Source: Brumimicrobium aurantiacum | Lineage (GTDB): Bacteria; Bacteroidota; Bacteroidia; Flavobacteriales_D; Crocinitomicaceae | DNA length: 64,000 bases | Assembly (NCBI RefSeq): GCF_003402975.1 | Contig: NZ_QURB01000003.1 | Coordinates: 124,001-188,000, forward strand | Direction: 5' to 3' | In this document: piece after piece, positions 42,711 through 51,578 of the stretch | Layout of the letters: each line of letters begins with the position of its first letter | How positions within the stretch are numbered: the first letter of the stretch is position 1 | The notes under the pieces: generated by a model | The model's database searches: none | What the model was told of the DNA's origin: nothing | What the model saw: only the letters and a program-made list of their open reading frames with translations | Program-made: the position numbers and the translations under genes

Positions 42711-44352
42711 AAATATTTTTTCCTTAAAATCTAATCTCAAAAGGTTTTTAAGAGACAGCAATCAATGGTCAGTGTTTACACTGGCTATTGTTGTTTTAAT
42801 TGCCTTGCCAATTATTGTCATTGGCGTTGAATTGTTTTTTGGTCCAGGAGAAACATGGAGTCATATAGTGGAGTATTTGTTACCCGATTATGTGTTGAAT
42901 TCCCTTTTCCTCGTAGTGATGTGTAGCGTTTTGGTGTTGATTTTTGGCGTTTCATCTGCTTGGTTTGTGGCCCGCTTCAATTTCCCAATGCGTAAACAAT
43001 TGGAATGGTTACTGATACTTCCTTTGGCAATTCCTTCTTACATTGTTGGCTATGCCTACGCTGGGATTTTCGATTATGGTGGAAGTTTAGCCTTAATTCT
43101 TCGTGCTTTAAATTTGGAGTTTGTCAGAATTGATGTGATGAACAGCTATGGATTGGCTTTTGTCCTCAGTATTTCCCTTTTTCCTTATGTATATGTAAGT
43201 GCGCGTGCATTTTTCTTGTATCAAGCCAATAGTTTGATGGAGGCTTCAAAAATGCTTGGAGTAGGGGAGCGTAAAACATTTTTCAAATTGATGTTGCCCT
43301 TGGCACGACCTGCAATTGTTGCTGGATTGGTTTTGGTATTGATGGAAGTGCTAAACGATTACGGTGCTGCAAAATATTACGGTGTCAATACTTTTACTAC
43401 GGGGATTTTCCGTTCGTGGTTTTCATTAGAAGAACCGGAGACAGCTGTTTATTTATCCGCTTTATTGGTGCTCATAATTTTTGCCTTAATTGGAATAGAA
43501 AAATGGCAAATGCGTAAAGTTAAATTTTCATCAGCCAAGACGAATACCAAACAGATGCAAAGAAAGTCACCAAAGAAAAGATTGAAATGGTTGATCTTTG
43601 CTGTAGTTGCACTTCCTGTATTGTTGGGATTTGTTTTGCCCATTGCGCAATTGATTTATTGGGCCTTTCTTACCGCTTCTAAAGTTTTCGATGTGGCCTT
43701 TTTTAGTGTTGCCTTAGAAAGTTTTGGAATTGCTATCTCTTCAGCGTTAATTACCGTGTTTTTTGCATTAATGTTGATTTACTTCTCAAAATGGAACGCT
43801 TTAAGAATGGTGAAAAACGTTGCCAGAATTGGAGTTTTGGGTTATGCTGTTCCGGGAGCAGTAATCGCTATTGGAATTATGATTCCGACCTTGGCATTAG
43901 ACAAGTGGTTGATCCGTGTTTTAGCAGATTTCGGAATTGAAACCGGCTTTTTGATCAATGGAACACTCATCGCATTGTTTTATGCTTATGCTGTTCGGTT
44001 CTTGGCGGTTGCGTATAATCCGATAGAATCCACATCATTAAAAATTGACGAATCGGTCGCGAATTCTTCTAGGGTTTTAGGCGTTGGAAATTTAAAAACC
44101 TTTTTTAAGATTGAATTCCCATTGATAAAGACGGGGATTTTTAGTGCGGTGATTTTGGTTTTTATTGATGTCATGAAAGAACTGCCATTAACCTTAATTC
44201 TAAAACCTTATGGCGTAGAAACTTTGGCCGTTAAAGCCTACGAATACGCAAGTGACGAAATGGTTATGGAAGCAGCAATTCCATCCCTTTTGATTATCTT
44301 AACGGCAACACTACCCGTTATTTTTCTAAATAAACTTTTGATAAAGAAATAA
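42691..44352 (+). CDS. fbpB: Iron ABC transporter permease (FbpB-like, duplicated permease domains)
   Basis: About 553 residues with two fused permease halves. Each has an EAA-type loop that contacts the ATPase: EASKMLGVGERKTFFKLMLP in the first half and SSRVLGVGNLKTFFKIEFPL in the second. Some twelve helices are predicted. The frame opens at TTG 42688, but ATG 42691 is the natural start. The stop TAA is followed after one base by an ATG that begins the repeat array. That ATG was evidently the original ATPase start before the insertion. Confidence 0.93.
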   Translation: MKQAGNKNIFSLKSNLKRFLRDSNQWSVFTLAIVVLIALPIIVIGVELFFGPGETWSHIVEYLLPDYVLNSLFLVVMCSVLVLIFGVSSAWFVARFNFPMRKQLEWLLILPLAIPSYIVGYAYAGIFDYGGSLALILRALNLEFVRIDVMNSYGLAFVLSISLFPYVYVSARAFFLYQANSLMEASKMLGVGERKTFFKLMLPLARPAIVAGLVLVLMEVLNDYGAAKYYGVNTFTTGIFRSWFSLEEPETAVYLSALLVLIIFALIGIEKWQMRKVKFSSAKTNTKQMQRKSPKKRLKWLIFAVVALPVLLGFVLPIAQLIYWAFLTASKVFDVAFFSVALESFGIAISSALITVFFALMLIYFSKWNALRMVKNVARIGVLGYAVPGAVIAIGIMIPTLALDKWLIRVLADFGIETGFLINGTLIALFYAYAVRFLAVAYNPIESTSLKIDESVANSSRVLGVGNLKTFFKIEFPLIKTGIFSAVILVFIDVMKELPLTLILKPYGVETLAVKAYEYASDEMVMEAAIPSLLIILTATLPVIFLNKLLIKK

Positions 44353-44353
44353 G

Positions 44354-45286
44354 ATGCTTAAAATAAGCTCCTTGGATAATTTATTGTAGTGAATTATATT
44401 ACAATAATAAGGTAAGATGATGTTAAAACGTGTTCTTTTGAACTTTTCCAGCGAAAGTGAATTTCATGCGGAATTGCGTTTTTTCTAAAAGAAAAAAATG
44501 AGCATGAAGCATAAGAAATTTCACGTTACGAAGTGTTCGCCTTAAAAGTTCAATGATTTTTTGTTTCGTTTTTTATCAAGAAAAAATGAAAAGACTAAAC
44601 TTTTTTATATTTCACCTAATTCTTTTGTGATAATTTTACACACCAATTAAGATAAAGAAATAAGATGCTTAAAATAAACTCCTTGGATAATTTATTGTAG
44701 TGAATTATATACAATAATAAGGTAGGATGATTTTAAAACGTGTTCTTTTGAACTTTTCCAGCGAAAGTGAATTTCATGCGGAATTGCGTTTTTTCTAAAA
44801 GAAAAAAAAGAGCATGAAGCAATGGAAATTTCACGATACGAAGTATTCGCCTTAAAAGTTCAATGATTTTTTTGTTTCGTTTTTTATCAAGAAAAAATGA
44901 AAAGACTAAACTTTTTTATATTTCACCTAATTCTTTTGTGATAATTTTACACACCAATTAAGATAGAGAAATAAGATGCTTAAAATAAACTCCTTGGATA
45001 ATTTATTGTAGTGAATTATATTACAATAATAAGGTAGGATGATGTTAAAACGTGTTCTTTTGAACTTTTCCAGCGAAAGTGAATTTCTTGCGGAATTGCG
45101 TTTTTTCTAAAAGAAAAAAAAGAGCATGAAGCATAAGAAATTTCACGTTACGAAGTATTCGCCTTAAAAGTTCAATGATTTTTTGTTTCGTTTTTTATCA
45201 AGAAAAAATGAAAAGACTAAACTTTTTTATATTTCACCTAATTCTTTTGTGATAATTTTACACACCAATTAAGATAGAGAAATAAA
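44354..45286. repeat. Three tandem 311-bp units inserted at the permease-ATPase junction (MITE-like)
   Basis: Units begin at ATG 44354, 44665 and 44976; the real ATPase ATG at 45287 continues the same 311-bp spacing. Each unit starts with ATGCTTAAAATAA, reads an 11-residue peptide (MLKINSLDNLL) and stops. Inside are 10-bp arms TTGAACTTTT / AAAAGTTCAA (44438-44447, 44544-44553). The unit ends look like imperfect inverted repeats: TTGG..TTAT..GAATTA at one end and the reverse complement of the same words at the other. The junction sequence GATAAAGAAATAAGATGCTT recurs at each boundary like a target duplication. No protein gene is present. Confidence 0.9.
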
Positions 45287-46285
45287 ATGCTTAAAATAAA
45301 ATCACTTTCTAAAAGCTTTGATAAAGGAAAAACATTCGCCTTAGACCACGTTTCTTTTGTAATAAAAAAAGGAAGTGTTTGCGCCATCGTTGGAGAGAGT
45401 GGAAGTGGTAAAACAACACTTGTTCGCTTGATTTCTGGTTTGGAAAGACCAGATGATGGAGAAATAGTTCTTTCCAATGAAAAAGTGGCTAGCCTCACCA
45501 CGTTTATACCACCAGAAAGACGTAAAATTGGAATGGTGTTTCAAGAATACGCTTTGTTTCCGCATTTAACCATCATTGAAAATGTAATGTATGGAATTGC
45601 TAAACACAAAGATAAAAAGCAGATTGCCAAAGAAATGCTTGATTTGGTTGGACTTGAAGGAATGGAAAAGCGTTATCCTTATCAATTGTCAGGTGGTCAA
45701 CAACAACGTGTAGCGTTGGCTCGAGCATTAGCGCCAAAACCAAGTTTATTGATTCTAGATGAGCCATTTAGTAATTTGGACACGATGTTGAAAACGCAAT
45801 TACGGAATGAGATTTTTGAAATCATTAATTCAACAGGTGTTACAGTTCTATTTGTTACCCACGACACCCAAGATGCTTTAACAGTAGCAGATGAAATTCT
45901 TATCTTACATAAAGGGAAGTTGGTTCAAAAAGACATTGCATCGAATTTATATACACAACCAACAAATCAATATGTAGCTTCGCTTTTTGGCAAAGTTTTG
46001 TCTTTAACTTCAGAAATTCAGCAAGATTTCAATTGTAGTTTTGATAAAGGGAAATCATTTGCCATACGAAACGAACACATCATTGCAAGTGATCATCAAC
46101 CAAATCGCGATTACTATGTCAAGTCAAAGGTGATTAAATCAATTGTTCTAGGGGATAAAATTCAATTAACCGTTAAACTTCCTTCTGGAGTTCCTTTTAC
46201 TATAAGTATGAGTGCTCAACCAGTAACAGATGAGGTATATTTAGGTTTTAATAAAGGTGCTGTTTTGGAGTTTGGTAGACTTTAG
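45287..46285 (+). CDS. fbpC: Iron ABC transporter ATP-binding protein (FbpC-like)
   Basis: 332 residues. Walker A GESGSGKTTLVRLI, Q-loop MVFQEYALFPH, ABC signature LSGGQQQRVALARALA, Walker B LLILDEPFSNLD and the H-loop VLFVTHDTQDAL are all present. A C-terminal regulatory TOBE-like domain (about 240-332) follows, as in FbpC/PotA. It energises the permease encoded upstream. Three tandem 311-bp units now separate it from that gene, so its translation and expression relative to the first two genes may be altered. Confidence 0.95.
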   Translation: MLKIKSLSKSFDKGKTFALDHVSFVIKKGSVCAIVGESGSGKTTLVRLISGLERPDDGEIVLSNEKVASLTTFIPPERRKIGMVFQEYALFPHLTIIENVMYGIAKHKDKKQIAKEMLDLVGLEGMEKRYPYQLSGGQQQRVALARALAPKPSLLILDEPFSNLDTMLKTQLRNEIFEIINSTGVTVLFVTHDTQDALTVADEILILHKGKLVQKDIASNLYTQPTNQYVASLFGKVLSLTSEIQQDFNCSFDKGKSFAIRNEHIIASDHQPNRDYYVKSKVIKSIVLGDKIQLTVKLPSGVPFTISMSAQPVTDEVYLGFNKGAVLEFGRL

Positions 46286-46545
46286 TTTGAATAATTGTGT
46301 TGGTTCGAAGTGTCACCGCTCTGCGGCTTTTTAAAACGCTAAACGTTTTTTATTAACGTATAGCCCACTCTGTGGGCTAGTTATACTGGTATATAAGACA
46401 AGAATGGGAAAGATGAATCATAAGTTATGGATCACTACAAATTTATGAGTAAGTTGTTTTATCTCCACCACAGCGTGGTGGAGATGTTAATAAAAAACAA
46501 TTAAAAAACATTTATAAAGCCTCAGAGTGGCGACCTGTTATGAGT
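46286..46545. repeat. Palindrome cluster (REP-like)
   Basis: Several hairpins follow each other: TAGCCCAC-TCT-GTGGGCTA (46361-46379), ATCTCCACCAC-AGC-GTGGTGGAGAT (46461-46485) and a weaker ACCGCTCTGCGGC near 46316. A related word, CCTCAGAGTGGCGACC, lies at about 46519. The spacer sequence contains no gene. The first hairpins may end the ABC operon transcript. Confidence 0.65.
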
Positions 46546-46682
46546 AAACATATTACCATTTTTGTTCGCTTAAATTAGATTTCAAAAAATCAAAACACCC
46601 TAAAATAGAGAGGTGAAAATAATTCCAAAAAAATATTTTCAAATAAATTTATTAATTCCATTAATATTAAATAATAATTACT

Positions 46683-46690
46683 TAAATTTG
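46683..46690 (+). promoter_or_regulatory. -7 box (TAAATTTG) upstream of tRNA-Leu
   Basis: TAAATTTG lies 65-72 nt before the mature tRNA 5' end. It is the only good match to TAnnTTTG in the gap. Confidence 0.45.
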
Positions 46691-46754
46691 CACTCGCTTT
46701 TGATTATAAAAGTAGATAGATACCAAATAACGTTTTGGTATATTTTTTTAAAAT

Positions 46755-46836
46755 GCGGATGTGATGAAATTGGTAGACATGCTAGACTTAGGATCTAGTG
46801 CCGCGAGGCGTGTGGGTTCGACTCCCTCCATCCGCA
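46755..46836 (+). tRNA. tRNA-Leu (anticodon UAG)
   Basis: 82 nt. The acceptor arms GCGGATG and CATCCGC pair fully, with discriminator A. The anticodon loop CTTAGGA is closed by CTAGA/TCTAG, giving anticodon TAG. A class II variable arm (TGCCGCGAGGCGT) and the T-loop GGTTCGACTCC are clear. CCA is not encoded. A hairpin terminator follows at 46849. Confidence 0.97.
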
Positions 46837-46848
46837 CACAATTAAAAG

Positions 46849-46878
46849 TGGTATGAGTTTTAACTTATACCATTTTTT
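46849..46878 (+). terminator. Terminator after tRNA-Leu
   Basis: TGGTATGAG pairs imperfectly with ACTTATACCA across a short T-rich loop and is followed by TTTTTT. Confidence 0.75.
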
Positions 46879-46928
46879 GTTTGAGCCTTTTTGGTTTTAG
46901 TATTAAGTAAAAGTTTATTTCAATCAAT

Positions 46929-48290
46929 ATGAATATTACAAAAGAAAACGTTGATGATCTCAACGCACTATTGAAAGTTAAAGTAGAGAAAAGTGATTAT
47001 CAAGAAAATGTTGATAAAGCTTTAACAAACTACAGAAAAAATGCAAACATTCCTGGTTTTAGAAAAGGAAAAGTACCAATGGGTATCATCAAGAAACAAT
47101 ACGGTAAAAACGTACTTGGCGATGAATTAAACCGAATTGTTAGCGAAGGACTTTTTAAATATGTTGATGAACAAGAATTTGAAATTCTTGGAAATCCATT
47201 ACCAAAAAACGACATCGAAGTAAAAGGTGACTTTGATAACCCAGATACATTTGAGTTTACTTACGAAATCGGTATTTCTCCTGAAGTTGATGTGAAACTT
47301 TCTGGAAGAAACAAATACGAATACACTAAAGTAAAAGTTGACAAAACATTAGTTGACAAACAAATCGAAGATCTTACACGTCGTTACGGAAAATTAACTT
47401 CAGGTGAGAAAGTTGGTGAAAGAGACATGGTACTTGGTCAATTGGTAGAATTGAACGAAGACGGTGAAATCTTAGAAGGTGGAGTTATGAACGATTCTAC
47501 AATTTCAATGGAGTTCGTTCAGGACGAGGAATTGAAAAAAGAATTGATCGGTAAGAAAGCTGGTGACACTGTAGTTGTAAACCCAATGAATATTTCTAGA
47601 GGTGGAAACGATACAGCATCTATGTTGGGAATCGAAGAAAGTCAATTGGATTCAATTTCTGATAAATTTAACTTGACAATCAACGAAGTGAAGGTAATGG
47701 AGCCTGCTGAATTGAACCAAGAGTTATTTGATAAATTGTTTGGTGAAGGAGAAGTGACTTCTGAAGAGCAGATGAGAGAGAAAGTTGAGGCAGATATGGC
47801 TCAAATGTTCGAAAAAGACAGTGAGAAAATTTTAACTCGTCGTATCTCAAATGACTTAATCAAAAAGACAGATATTCAACTTCCAGAAGCTTTCTTGAAA
47901 AGATGGATATTAGCATCTCAAAAAGAGGCTATCACAATGGAAGATGTTGAGAATGACTTCGAAAACTATGCACGTAGTTTGAGATGGCAATTGATTCAAA
48001 ACAGTATCTTCAAAAACAACGACATGAAAGTTGAAAAAGAAGAAGCTGTAAATTACACAAAAAGTCTATTGGTTAACCAATACGCGCAATATGGAATGCC
48101 AGCACCAGAAGATGCTGAATTAACGCAATCTGCAGAGCAAGTATTGTCAAACCAAAAAGAAGCACAACAAATTTATGATATGTTGGCTGAAGAAAAAATG
48201 ACGAAATACTTCAAAGAGACAGTTAAGTTGGACGTTAAAGAGGTAGATTATGACGAGTACGTTAAAATCGCTCAAGACAGTAACGCTTAA
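46929..48290 (+). CDS. tig: Trigger factor (ribosome-associated chaperone)
   Basis: 453 residues. The N-terminal ribosome-binding domain has the signature NIPGFRKGKVPMGIIKKQYG, which docks at protein L23. The middle FKBP-like part is shortened and divergent (DMVLGQLVELNEDGEILEGG), as in other Bacteroidota, and the helical C-terminal domain follows. Trigger factor folds nascent chains at the exit tunnel. It is monocistronic, with a strong terminator after it. Confidence 0.95.
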   Translation: MNITKENVDDLNALLKVKVEKSDYQENVDKALTNYRKNANIPGFRKGKVPMGIIKKQYGKNVLGDELNRIVSEGLFKYVDEQEFEILGNPLPKNDIEVKGDFDNPDTFEFTYEIGISPEVDVKLSGRNKYEYTKVKVDKTLVDKQIEDLTRRYGKLTSGEKVGERDMVLGQLVELNEDGEILEGGVMNDSTISMEFVQDEELKKELIGKKAGDTVVVNPMNISRGGNDTASMLGIEESQLDSISDKFNLTINEVKVMEPAELNQELFDKLFGEGEVTSEEQMREKVEADMAQMFEKDSEKILTRRISNDLIKKTDIQLPEAFLKRWILASQKEAITMEDVENDFENYARSLRWQLIQNSIFKNNDMKVEKEEAVNYTKSLLVNQYAQYGMPAPEDAELTQSAEQVLSNQKEAQQIYDMLAEEKMTKYFKETVKLDVKEVDYDEYVKIAQDSNA

Positions 48291-48311
48291 GATTAGTCTC
48301 AAATATTAGAT

Positions 48312-48343
48312 AAAAACCTCATGCTTTTGCATGGGGTTTTTTT
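48312..48343 (+). terminator. Terminator after trigger factor
   Basis: AAAAACCTCATGC and GCATGGGGTTTTT pair around a TTTT loop and end in a T-run. Confidence 0.85.
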
Positions 48344-48486
48344 GTGCATTTTTTTTTAATTAAAATGATCAGTTTTTATAGTCCTCTCCTCCACAGAAAT
48401 TGTAGTGATATATTATGTTAATTTCTTCAGCTATTCCTTATAATTCTCTTAACTTGGTGATTTAACTACAAAAAACAAACAATAGT

Positions 48487-48906
48487 ATGTTATTACAAAC
48501 AATTAAAAAAACACCATTATTATTATGTGCAGGAGCCATTCTATCCTTTAGTTCTTGTGGTGGAGATGACACCAATAATGCTGATTCAAAAGAAACAACA
48601 GAATCTTATGATAATACTCCAAGAAGTAGATCAAACGATAATACTGTAAAACCTTCAATGGATGCAAATGCAGATAAAAATGATGCTCCACAGAATAACC
48701 AGATAAATACAAATTCACAAAATAATAACGGAGTAAAATTGAATCCTCCACATGGTGAACCAGGACACGATTGTGCAATTGCTGTTGGACAACCATTAAA
48801 TTCAACTTCTAGTACACCAATGAATAATAATGAGGTTAAATTAAATCCTCCACATGGAGAGCCTGGACATGATTGTGCTGTAGCTGTTGGTCAACCATTG
48901 CGTTAG
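48487..48906 (+). CDS. Small lipoprotein with two His/Cys-containing repeats
   Basis: 139 residues. Lipobox LSFSSC (Cys about 24), then an Asn/Asp-rich linker to about residue 82. The C-terminal part holds two copies of a ~22-residue motif, KLNPPHGEPGHDCA followed by (I/V)AVGQPL, about 35 residues apart. Motifs of the form NPPHGxPxHxCxxxVGxPL recur at the C-termini of Bacteroidota proteins (from memory). The His-His-Cys spacing suggests metal or haem binding, which is only inference. It appears monocistronic. Confidence 0.8.
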   Translation: MLLQTIKKTPLLLCAGAILSFSSCGGDDTNNADSKETTESYDNTPRSRSNDNTVKPSMDANADKNDAPQNNQINTNSQNNNGVKLNPPHGEPGHDCAIAVGQPLNSTSSTPMNNNEVKLNPPHGEPGHDCAVAVGQPLR

Positions 48907-49097
48907 ACCGTTTTAAGTTTTTAGCCGCAATTGATCTCAATAATATCGATTTGGCTTAAAGAATAAATATACTTATTAGCTTTTTTTTGTCACTAAAGCC
49001 TATCTTTTTTCAAAGCTTGATTTTTTATGATGATTAATGTTAATAAAGTTGTCATTTTTGTATCTTTACTATAAATACATTAAAAAAAACAAAGAAT

Positions 49098-50063
49098 ATG
49101 ATAGTTGTAACAGGAGCTGCTGGATTCATCGGTAGTGGTTTGGTCAGCAAACTAAATGATATAGGAATTAGTCGTATTATTATCGTAGATGATTTTTCTA
49201 ATAATGAAAAAGAACACAATCTTGTAGGTAAGAAGTACTCAGAAAGAATAGATCGAGGTGAATTTCTTCCATGGTTGAAAGAGCATGGTGAAGATGTGAA
49301 GTTTATTTTCCATATCGGAGCAAGAACAGATACAACTGAATTTGACAAAACTGTTTTTGATGAATTAAACTTAAACTATTCTAAAGAGCTTTGGCGACAT
49401 GCCACACAATACAGTATTCCTTTGGTTTATGCAAGTTCGGCGGCAACTTATGGATTGGGTGAATTTGGGTATGATGATGATCACGAACTAGTAGAGAAAT
49501 TAAAGCCGTTAAATCCTTATGGTGATTCTAAACAAGAATTCGATAAGTGGGTATTGGAACAACCAATTAAACCTCCTTTTTGGGCTGGATTAAAGTTCTT
49601 CAATGTTTATGGACCAAATGAATACCATAAAGGAAGAATGGCCTCTGTAGTTTTACACGCTTTCCGTCAAATCATGAAAACAGGTGAGATGAAATTGTTC
49701 CGTTCTCATAACGAAAAGTATGAAGATGGAGAACAAAAAAGAGATTTCATTTACGTTAAAGATGTTCTGAATATTTGTGTTTTCTTGATGGAAAAACGCC
49801 CAGAAAGCGGATTGTATAATGTAGGTTCAGGAAAAGCAAGAACGTTCAAAACTTTGGCATCGAACACTTTTCATGCGATGAATCGCGATACGGAGATTTC
49901 TTATATTGATACTCCAGCGGACATTAGAGATAAATACCAGTATTATACTGAAGCAAAAATTAATAAGCTGATTTCTGCAGGATATACAAAAGGATTCCAT
50001 ACGCTAGAACAAGGAATAAACGATTATGTAGAAAATTACTTGATTGATAAAAAGTATCTATAA
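49098..50063 (+). CDS. hldD: ADP-L-glycero-D-manno-heptose 6-epimerase
   Basis: 321 residues of extended-SDR fold. HldD epimerises ADP-heptose for the LPS inner core. NAD(P)-binding VTGAAGFIGSGLV (residues 4-16), the catalytic Tyr-Lys in NPYGDSKQEFDKW, and KFFNVYGPNEYHKGRMAS are the HldD signature. The C-terminal substrate part is also conserved (KRDFIYVKDV, YNVGSGKARTF). It converges with the O-antigen ligase gene over a bidirectional hairpin. Confidence 0.92.
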   Translation: MIVVTGAAGFIGSGLVSKLNDIGISRIIIVDDFSNNEKEHNLVGKKYSERIDRGEFLPWLKEHGEDVKFIFHIGARTDTTEFDKTVFDELNLNYSKELWRHATQYSIPLVYASSAATYGLGEFGYDDDHELVEKLKPLNPYGDSKQEFDKWVLEQPIKPPFWAGLKFFNVYGPNEYHKGRMASVVLHAFRQIMKTGEMKLFRSHNEKYEDGEQKRDFIYVKDVLNICVFLMEKRPESGLYNVGSGKARTFKTLASNTFHAMNRDTEISYIDTPADIRDKYQYYTEAKINKLISAGYTKGFHTLEQGINDYVENYLIDKKYL

Positions 50064-50085
50064 TTCCTTAAAAGAATTAATTTTC

Positions 50086-50120
50086 AAATGCAATTACATT
50101 ATGTGTAGTTGCATTTTTTT
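50086..50120 (+). terminator. Terminator between hldD and O-antigen ligase gene
   Basis: AATGCAA and TTGCATT pair across a partly complementary loop (TTACA/TGTAG), followed by a T-run. An A-rich left flank lets it act on the minus strand too. Confidence 0.7.
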
Positions 50121-50126
50121 TGTGGC

Positions 50127-51575
50127 TTAGTTTGTCTTTAGTTTTTGCTTTAAACGCAAACTCTGTGCAATGATAATCGCAGAAACTCCGTATACTGGAA
50201 TAGAGGCCTTGTCAGTATCAAGATAATTGTTCAATAATCCATGGAAGAAATAGGTTGACATTGCTAAGATTAAGCACAATATGATTATATACATTTCCTT
50301 ATCCTCAGGAGTATAACGTTTCAAATGGATCAGTAACATTATTCCACAGTAGAATAGTGCTGCAACAAAAGCTAAAACTGATAAAGTTCCAATTAAACCC
50401 ATTTCTGCTAGTGGGCCAAGGTATTCTGAATGAGCATTCCCTTGGTTTCCGAAATTCGTAGAAATAATAGTTAAGTTTTCTGGATCTTGGTAAGGTGCAT
50501 ATTCGAAGGCGTAAGTCGCTGGACCGAAACCAAAAACTGGTCGTTCTAAAAACATATTCCAAGCAGCGCCCCATCTATTAAGTCGTTCCAGATTGGATGC
50601 ATCAGAGGAAATGTTAGCTGCTGATTGTAATCTTTCATCGAAATTAGTAGTGGTATGTTCATGCTTGTTTTTGGCCAATGCAATCTCTATTTGAGTCCAT
50701 GAAACCAACACAATTAAAAGTAGACTTATACCTACTCCTAACAAGTATTTAAACTTAATTTTGTATTTGATGAAAGCCCAAACAGCAAGCGCAAACACCA
50801 CACTCAACCATGCTCCTCTAGTATAACTAAAATAGAGTCCAAGTAACGTAATTATAAAAAGAATAATCAGTAAAACCTGTGCTTGAATGGAGTGTTTTTT
50901 ATAGAAATATAATCCAATATTAAAAATGAGACTAATTGCGATAGAAGCACCATAAATTGTGTGATCTTTAAAAAATGGAGACATTACCCAGTGTCCTTCT
51001 TTTTCTCCAAAACTATATCCCCAGTGACGAATTAAGGTGTAACTAATCACAATTGCCATAGCAATAGTATAGCACCACAGAAATCGAACAATGTTTTTCT
51101 TCTCTTCGAATATCTTGAATCCAATCATTAAAATAGGAATGATATACCACAGTTTCATCAATAAGAATTTGAACGAAACCAAAGGATTAGAACTGGTGAT
51201 AGAAGTCATAAAAACCCACATTAAGTAGAAGCCAATAGAAAGCGTAATTGGATGCATCCAAAATGCTTTTCCTATTGAAGGTTTTTTTAATTCCTTCATG
51301 ATTACCAGTAACATCAATCCGAAAAGAATAGGTTCTGTAGGGAGGAATAATCCGATTTTTCCATCCGTGAACTCTTCAAGATTAACGGATAAAGGTGTGC
51401 AAAAAGCAACCAAGAGAAAAGCAGTACTCGTATGGAAAAATCCAAGATAAGCAATGATTAAAACGAGTGGTAAAGCATTAAAGAAATAATTGTCATTGAA
51501 CATGAAATAGGTATTTACTCCTAAAAAAAGGAATAAAAAACCTATAAGCAAATTATTGTTTTTAATGAAATCCAC
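50127..51575 (-). CDS. O-antigen ligase family (Wzy_C/WaaL) membrane protein
   Basis: 482 residues with about eleven hydrophobic helices and one large periplasmic loop (about 295-400). The loop carries the Wzy_C pattern RLNRWGAAWNMFLERPVFGF followed by GPATYAFEY and GNAHSEYLGPLAEMGLIG. Members ligate or polymerise surface polysaccharide repeat units. The gene directly follows the Wzz-like gene (3-nt gap on the minus strand), so the pair probably works on one surface polysaccharide. Confidence 0.85.
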   Translation of the reverse strand: MDFIKNNNLLIGFLFLFLGVNTYFMFNDNYFFNALPLVLIIAYLGFFHTSTAFLLVAFCTPLSVNLEEFTDGKIGLFLPTEPILFGLMLLVIMKELKKPSIGKAFWMHPITLSIGFYLMWVFMTSITSSNPLVSFKFLLMKLWYIIPILMIGFKIFEEKKNIVRFLWCYTIAMAIVISYTLIRHWGYSFGEKEGHWVMSPFFKDHTIYGASIAISLIFNIGLYFYKKHSIQAQVLLIILFIITLLGLYFSYTRGAWLSVVFALAVWAFIKYKIKFKYLLGVGISLLLIVLVSWTQIEIALAKNKHEHTTTNFDERLQSAANISSDASNLERLNRWGAAWNMFLERPVFGFGPATYAFEYAPYQDPENLTIISTNFGNQGNAHSEYLGPLAEMGLIGTLSVLAFVAALFYCGIMLLIHLKRYTPEDKEMYIIILCLILAMSTYFFHGLLNNYLDTDKASIPVYGVSAIIIAQSLRLKQKLKTN

Positions 51576-51578
51576 TGC

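Noticed and set aside
44354-45286. Retron-like or reverse-transcriptase-linked non-coding RNA array
   Set aside because: No reverse transcriptase or other partner gene is nearby; the junction duplication fits a MITE-like insertion better.
46613-46798. 61-codon frame before and into tRNA-Leu
   Set aside because: It runs into the tRNA gene and has no homology signal.
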